NCBI GenBank assembly: GCA_017537905.1
Contig: JAFYJX010000048.1
Coordinates: forward strand, 1-15,358
DNA length: 15,358 nucleotides
From: Clostridiales bacterium
GTDB lineage: Bacteria; Bacillota_A; Clostridia; Saccharofermentanales; Saccharofermentanaceae
Direction of reading: 5' to 3'
Shown here piece by piece: positions 13,901 to 15,358 of this stretch (position 1 is the first letter of the stretch; each line of letters starts with the position of its first letter). The notes under the pieces are model-generated. The model ran no database searches, was not told the DNA's origin, and was given only the letters and a program-made list of their open reading frames with translations. Position numbers and translations under genes: made by a program.

Positions 13901-14767
13901 ATGGAAAACTATTTTACCAACAGCAAGTCCAAGGTCGTAGATTCTGACCGTGTCCTTTATACGGCATCGACTTTTGCGAGGTCATCACTTTTCCATCTTC
14001 AGGAGATAGGAAGCCTTAAGGCTCTTAAGCCGCATGTATCTTCCAGATCAGATCTTACGTCTTATCTGTTCTTCATTGTCGAAAAGGGATGCGGCATCCT
14101 GGAATATAACGGCAGGGAATATGAGCTGGGAGAAGGTTCCTGCGTTTTCATTGACTGCCGAAAGAAGTATTCGCACCATCCGGATCCTGAGAACTTATGG
14201 ACATTGTCATGGTGCCATTTCTACGGTCCGACGTTATCTTCGATCTATAACAAATATTGCGAAAGAGGCGGCAGGCCGTCTTTCGCGCCCTCAGATACAA
14301 AGCCTTTTACTGACGTGCTTGGTGATCTGATCAGCCTCTCGAAAAGTTCGGAACATATGAGGGACATGCTGATAAATGAGAAGCTCTCAACGCTCTTAAG
14401 GCTCATCATGGCTGAGTCCTGGCATCCTGAGGATAAAGCACTTCCGGTAAAGAAGGCGAGCGTTCTGGAGGTTAAGACTTACCTCGATGAGAATTACGAA
14501 TCGAAGATATCGTTAGACAGCCTCTGCGCGAAGTTTTATATCTCGAAGCATTATCTCACGCATTCGTTTAAAGAGCAGTTCGGCATGTCGATAACGGCAT
14601 ATCTGTTATCCGTCAGGATCACTCATGCAAAGCAGCTCCTGAGATTTACCAACAAGAGCGTCGAAGAGATAGGTTATGAAGTCGGCATCGGCGCGCCTCA
14701 TTATTTTTCACGGGTTTTCAAAGAAGTGGAGGGAGTTTCTCCTACAGTTTACCGGGAACGCTGGTAA
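13901..14767 (+). CDS. AraC/XylS-family transcriptional regulator
   Basis: A 288-residue regulator. The N-terminal cupin-type ligand domain spans about 20-110 with FFIVEKGCGILEYNGREY (57-74) and SCVFIDCRKKYSHH (80-93). The C-terminal DNA-binding domain spans about 188-288 with two helix-turn-helix units. The first is around SLDSLCAKFYISKHYLTHSF, the second around SVEEIGYEVGIGAPHYFSRVFK (253-274). It ends with the family motif GVSPTVYRERW. It begins 18 bases after the polymerase stop behind GGGGG (13884-13888), 12 bases from the ATG, so it appears to be the last gene of the operon. That position suggests feedback on the operon or on downstream gmd, possibly through a sugar ligand. Cys64, Cys81, Cys86 and Cys105 cluster in the cupin, but I have no evidence that they bind metal. 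Confidence 0.9.
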   Translation: MENYFTNSKSKVVDSDRVLYTASTFARSSLFHLQEIGSLKALKPHVSSRSDLTSYLFFIVEKGCGILEYNGREYELGEGSCVFIDCRKKYSHHPDPENLWTLSWCHFYGPTLSSIYNKYCERGGRPSFAPSDTKPFTDVLGDLISLSKSSEHMRDMLINEKLSTLLRLIMAESWHPEDKALPVKKASVLEVKTYLDENYESKISLDSLCAKFYISKHYLTHSFKEQFGMSITAYLLSVRITHAKQLLRFTNKSVEEIGYEVGIGAPHYFSRVFKEVEGVSPTVYRERW

Positions 14768-14778
14768 CAAAAAAGCTA

Positions 14779-14784
14779 TATAAT
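14779..14784 (+). promoter_or_regulatory. Possible -10 element upstream of gmd
   Basis: A consensus TATAAT lies just after the AraC stop codon, but no -35 is found at 16-18 bp. It could be AraC-activated, since such promoters often lack a -35. The start near 14791 would fall inside the left arm of the following hairpin, leaving a leader of about 100 bases before gmd. Confidence 0.35.
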
Positions 14785-14785
14785 G

Positions 14786-14836
14786 TAAGCGAACTGCAAA
14801 AAGATGAATTCTTTGCGAGGTTCGCTTATTTTATTA
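14786..14836 (+). terminator. Long hairpin between the AraC gene and gmd, probable weak terminator or read-through point
   Basis: TAAGCGAAC (14786-14794) pairs perfectly with GTTCGCTTA (14820-14828). Inside, GCAAA..GA and TCTTTGC can pair with a two-base bulge, making a long interrupted stem. The tail ATTTTATTATGG has only a short T run, so termination may be incomplete. It closes the loaP operon by position. It may also be a regulated read-through site into gmd. Confidence 0.6.
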
Positions 14837-14894
14837 TGGTCAAGTATTTGAACCATTTTGTGCTAATGATTATTAATTTGGAGGAGATTCATAA

Positions 14895-15358
14895 ATGAAA
14901 AAGGCATTGATCACAGGTATCACGGGTCAGGACGGTTCCTATTTGGCTGAATTCCTGCTCGAGAAGGGTTATGAAGTTCACGGCATTACAAGAAGAGCCA
15001 GTATCGCTAATACAGGCCGCATCGAGCATATCTTGGACAAGATAAAGCTTCATGACGGCGACCTTACGGATTCGACTTCACTGATCCGTATCATCAATGA
15101 AGTTATGCCTGATGAGATCTATAACCTCGCTGCCCAGAGCCACGTTCAGGTCAGCTTTGACGTTCCCGAGTATTCCGGTGATGTCGATGCAATCGGCGTT
15201 TTAAGACTTCTTGAAGCTATGAGGATGTTAGGTCTCGAGAAGACTTGTAAGATATATCAGGCTTCCACATCTGAGCTCTTCGGCAAGGTAGAGGAAGTCC
15301 CCCAGAGAGAAACTACACCTTTCCATCCGTACAGCCCCTATGCAGTAGCAAAGCAGTA
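14895..15358 (+). CDS. gmd: GDP-mannose 4,6-dehydratase, N-terminal 154 residues (cut by window end)
   Basis: A cytoplasmic NADP-dependent short-chain dehydrogenase-type enzyme converting GDP-mannose to GDP-4-keto-6-deoxymannose, the branch point to GDP-fucose, GDP-rhamnose, GDP-perosamine and similar donors. The Rossmann motif [19 protein letters not shown] (8-26) is followed by RRAS and NTGRIEH (39-45), DLTD (56-59), NLAAQSHV (77-84), then Thr125 and Glu127 in STSELFG and Tyr149-x3-Lys153 in YSPYAVAKQ. These match the Thr/Glu/Tyr/Lys catalytic set of known Gmd enzymes with an offset of seven from the E. coli numbering. The ATG is preceded by GGAGGAG (14880-14886) at eight bases. About 60% of the gene lies beyond the window. 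It starts a separate or read-through unit after the hairpin and supplies a 6-deoxysugar donor for the repeat unit. Confidence 0.95.
   Translation, partial: MKKALITGITGQDGSYLAEFLLEKGYEVHGITRRASIANTGRIEHILDKIKLHDGDLTDSTSLIRIINEVMPDEIYNLAAQSHVQVSFDVPEYSGDVDAIGVLRLLEAMRMLGLEKTCKIYQASTSELFGKVEEVPQRETTPFHPYSPYAVAKQ

Noticed and set aside
1..15358. CRISPR arrays, insertion sequences, phage or integrase genes, attachment sites
   Set aside because: No regularly spaced repeats, transposase or integrase motifs, or duplicated tRNA 3' ends were found in the window, despite the tRNA pair at the left edge.

Overview
The window looks like a low-to-moderate GC Clostridia-type Firmicute, possibly a Lachnospiraceae or Oscillospiraceae relative. 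The evidence is the encoded CCA ends on the tRNAs, strong GGAGG-type ribosome sites, TTG/GTG starts, a PepV-like M20 dipeptidase, and a LoaP-type NusG paralog at the head of a polysaccharide operon. I cannot place it below class level from sequence alone.

Left part (1-3118): the 3' end of a tRNA-Gln(TTG), a complete tRNA-Lys(TTT) and a terminator come first. An unusual 200-base spacer with nested inverted and direct repeats follows. Then comes a secreted or membrane-anchored SH3/NlpC-P60 cell-wall hydrolase with a TTG start and a strong terminator, and, on the opposite strand, the M20 dipeptidase with its own extended -10 promoter. This half is housekeeping and envelope maintenance.

Right part (3251-15358): an exopolysaccharide/capsule locus, all on the + strand. 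It opens with a stand-alone unit, a well-formed promoter (TTGTCG-17-TATAAT) driving a Wzz-type co-polymerase. The C-terminal cytoplasmic part of that protein looks like a BY-kinase fold without its Walker A loop. A terminator closes the unit. A second control region holds a perfect 17-bp palindrome and two possible -10 elements, and it drives a tightly packed ten-gene run: loaP, a polyprenyl-phosphate sugar-1-phosphate transferase, a left-handed beta-helix acyltransferase, two GT-B (GT4-like) glycosyltransferases, a GT2 glycosyltransferase, a complete four-block Stealth phosphotransferase, a second GT2, a Wzy/O-antigen-ligase-like polymerase and an AraC-type regulator. Gaps are 33 bp or less and several genes overlap. 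A hairpin and then gmd (GDP-mannose 4,6-dehydratase, cut by the window edge) follow.

Inferred working model: the phosphotransferase loads the first sugar-1-phosphate on undecaprenyl phosphate, and the glycosyltransferases extend it. The acyltransferase decorates the unit, and Stealth adds a sugar-1-phosphate through a phosphodiester. Wzy polymerises and the Wzz-like protein sets length. Gmd implies a GDP-mannose-derived deoxysugar such as fucose or rhamnose. LoaP would keep RNA polymerase processive along the nearly 10-kb operon, and the AraC protein at its end could provide feedback. No flippase, no separate active BY-kinase and no phosphatase are visible; they may lie beyond the right edge. 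The points most worth following are the LoaP circuit with its unusual upstream region, the kinase-like tail on the co-polymerase, and the Stealth enzyme.
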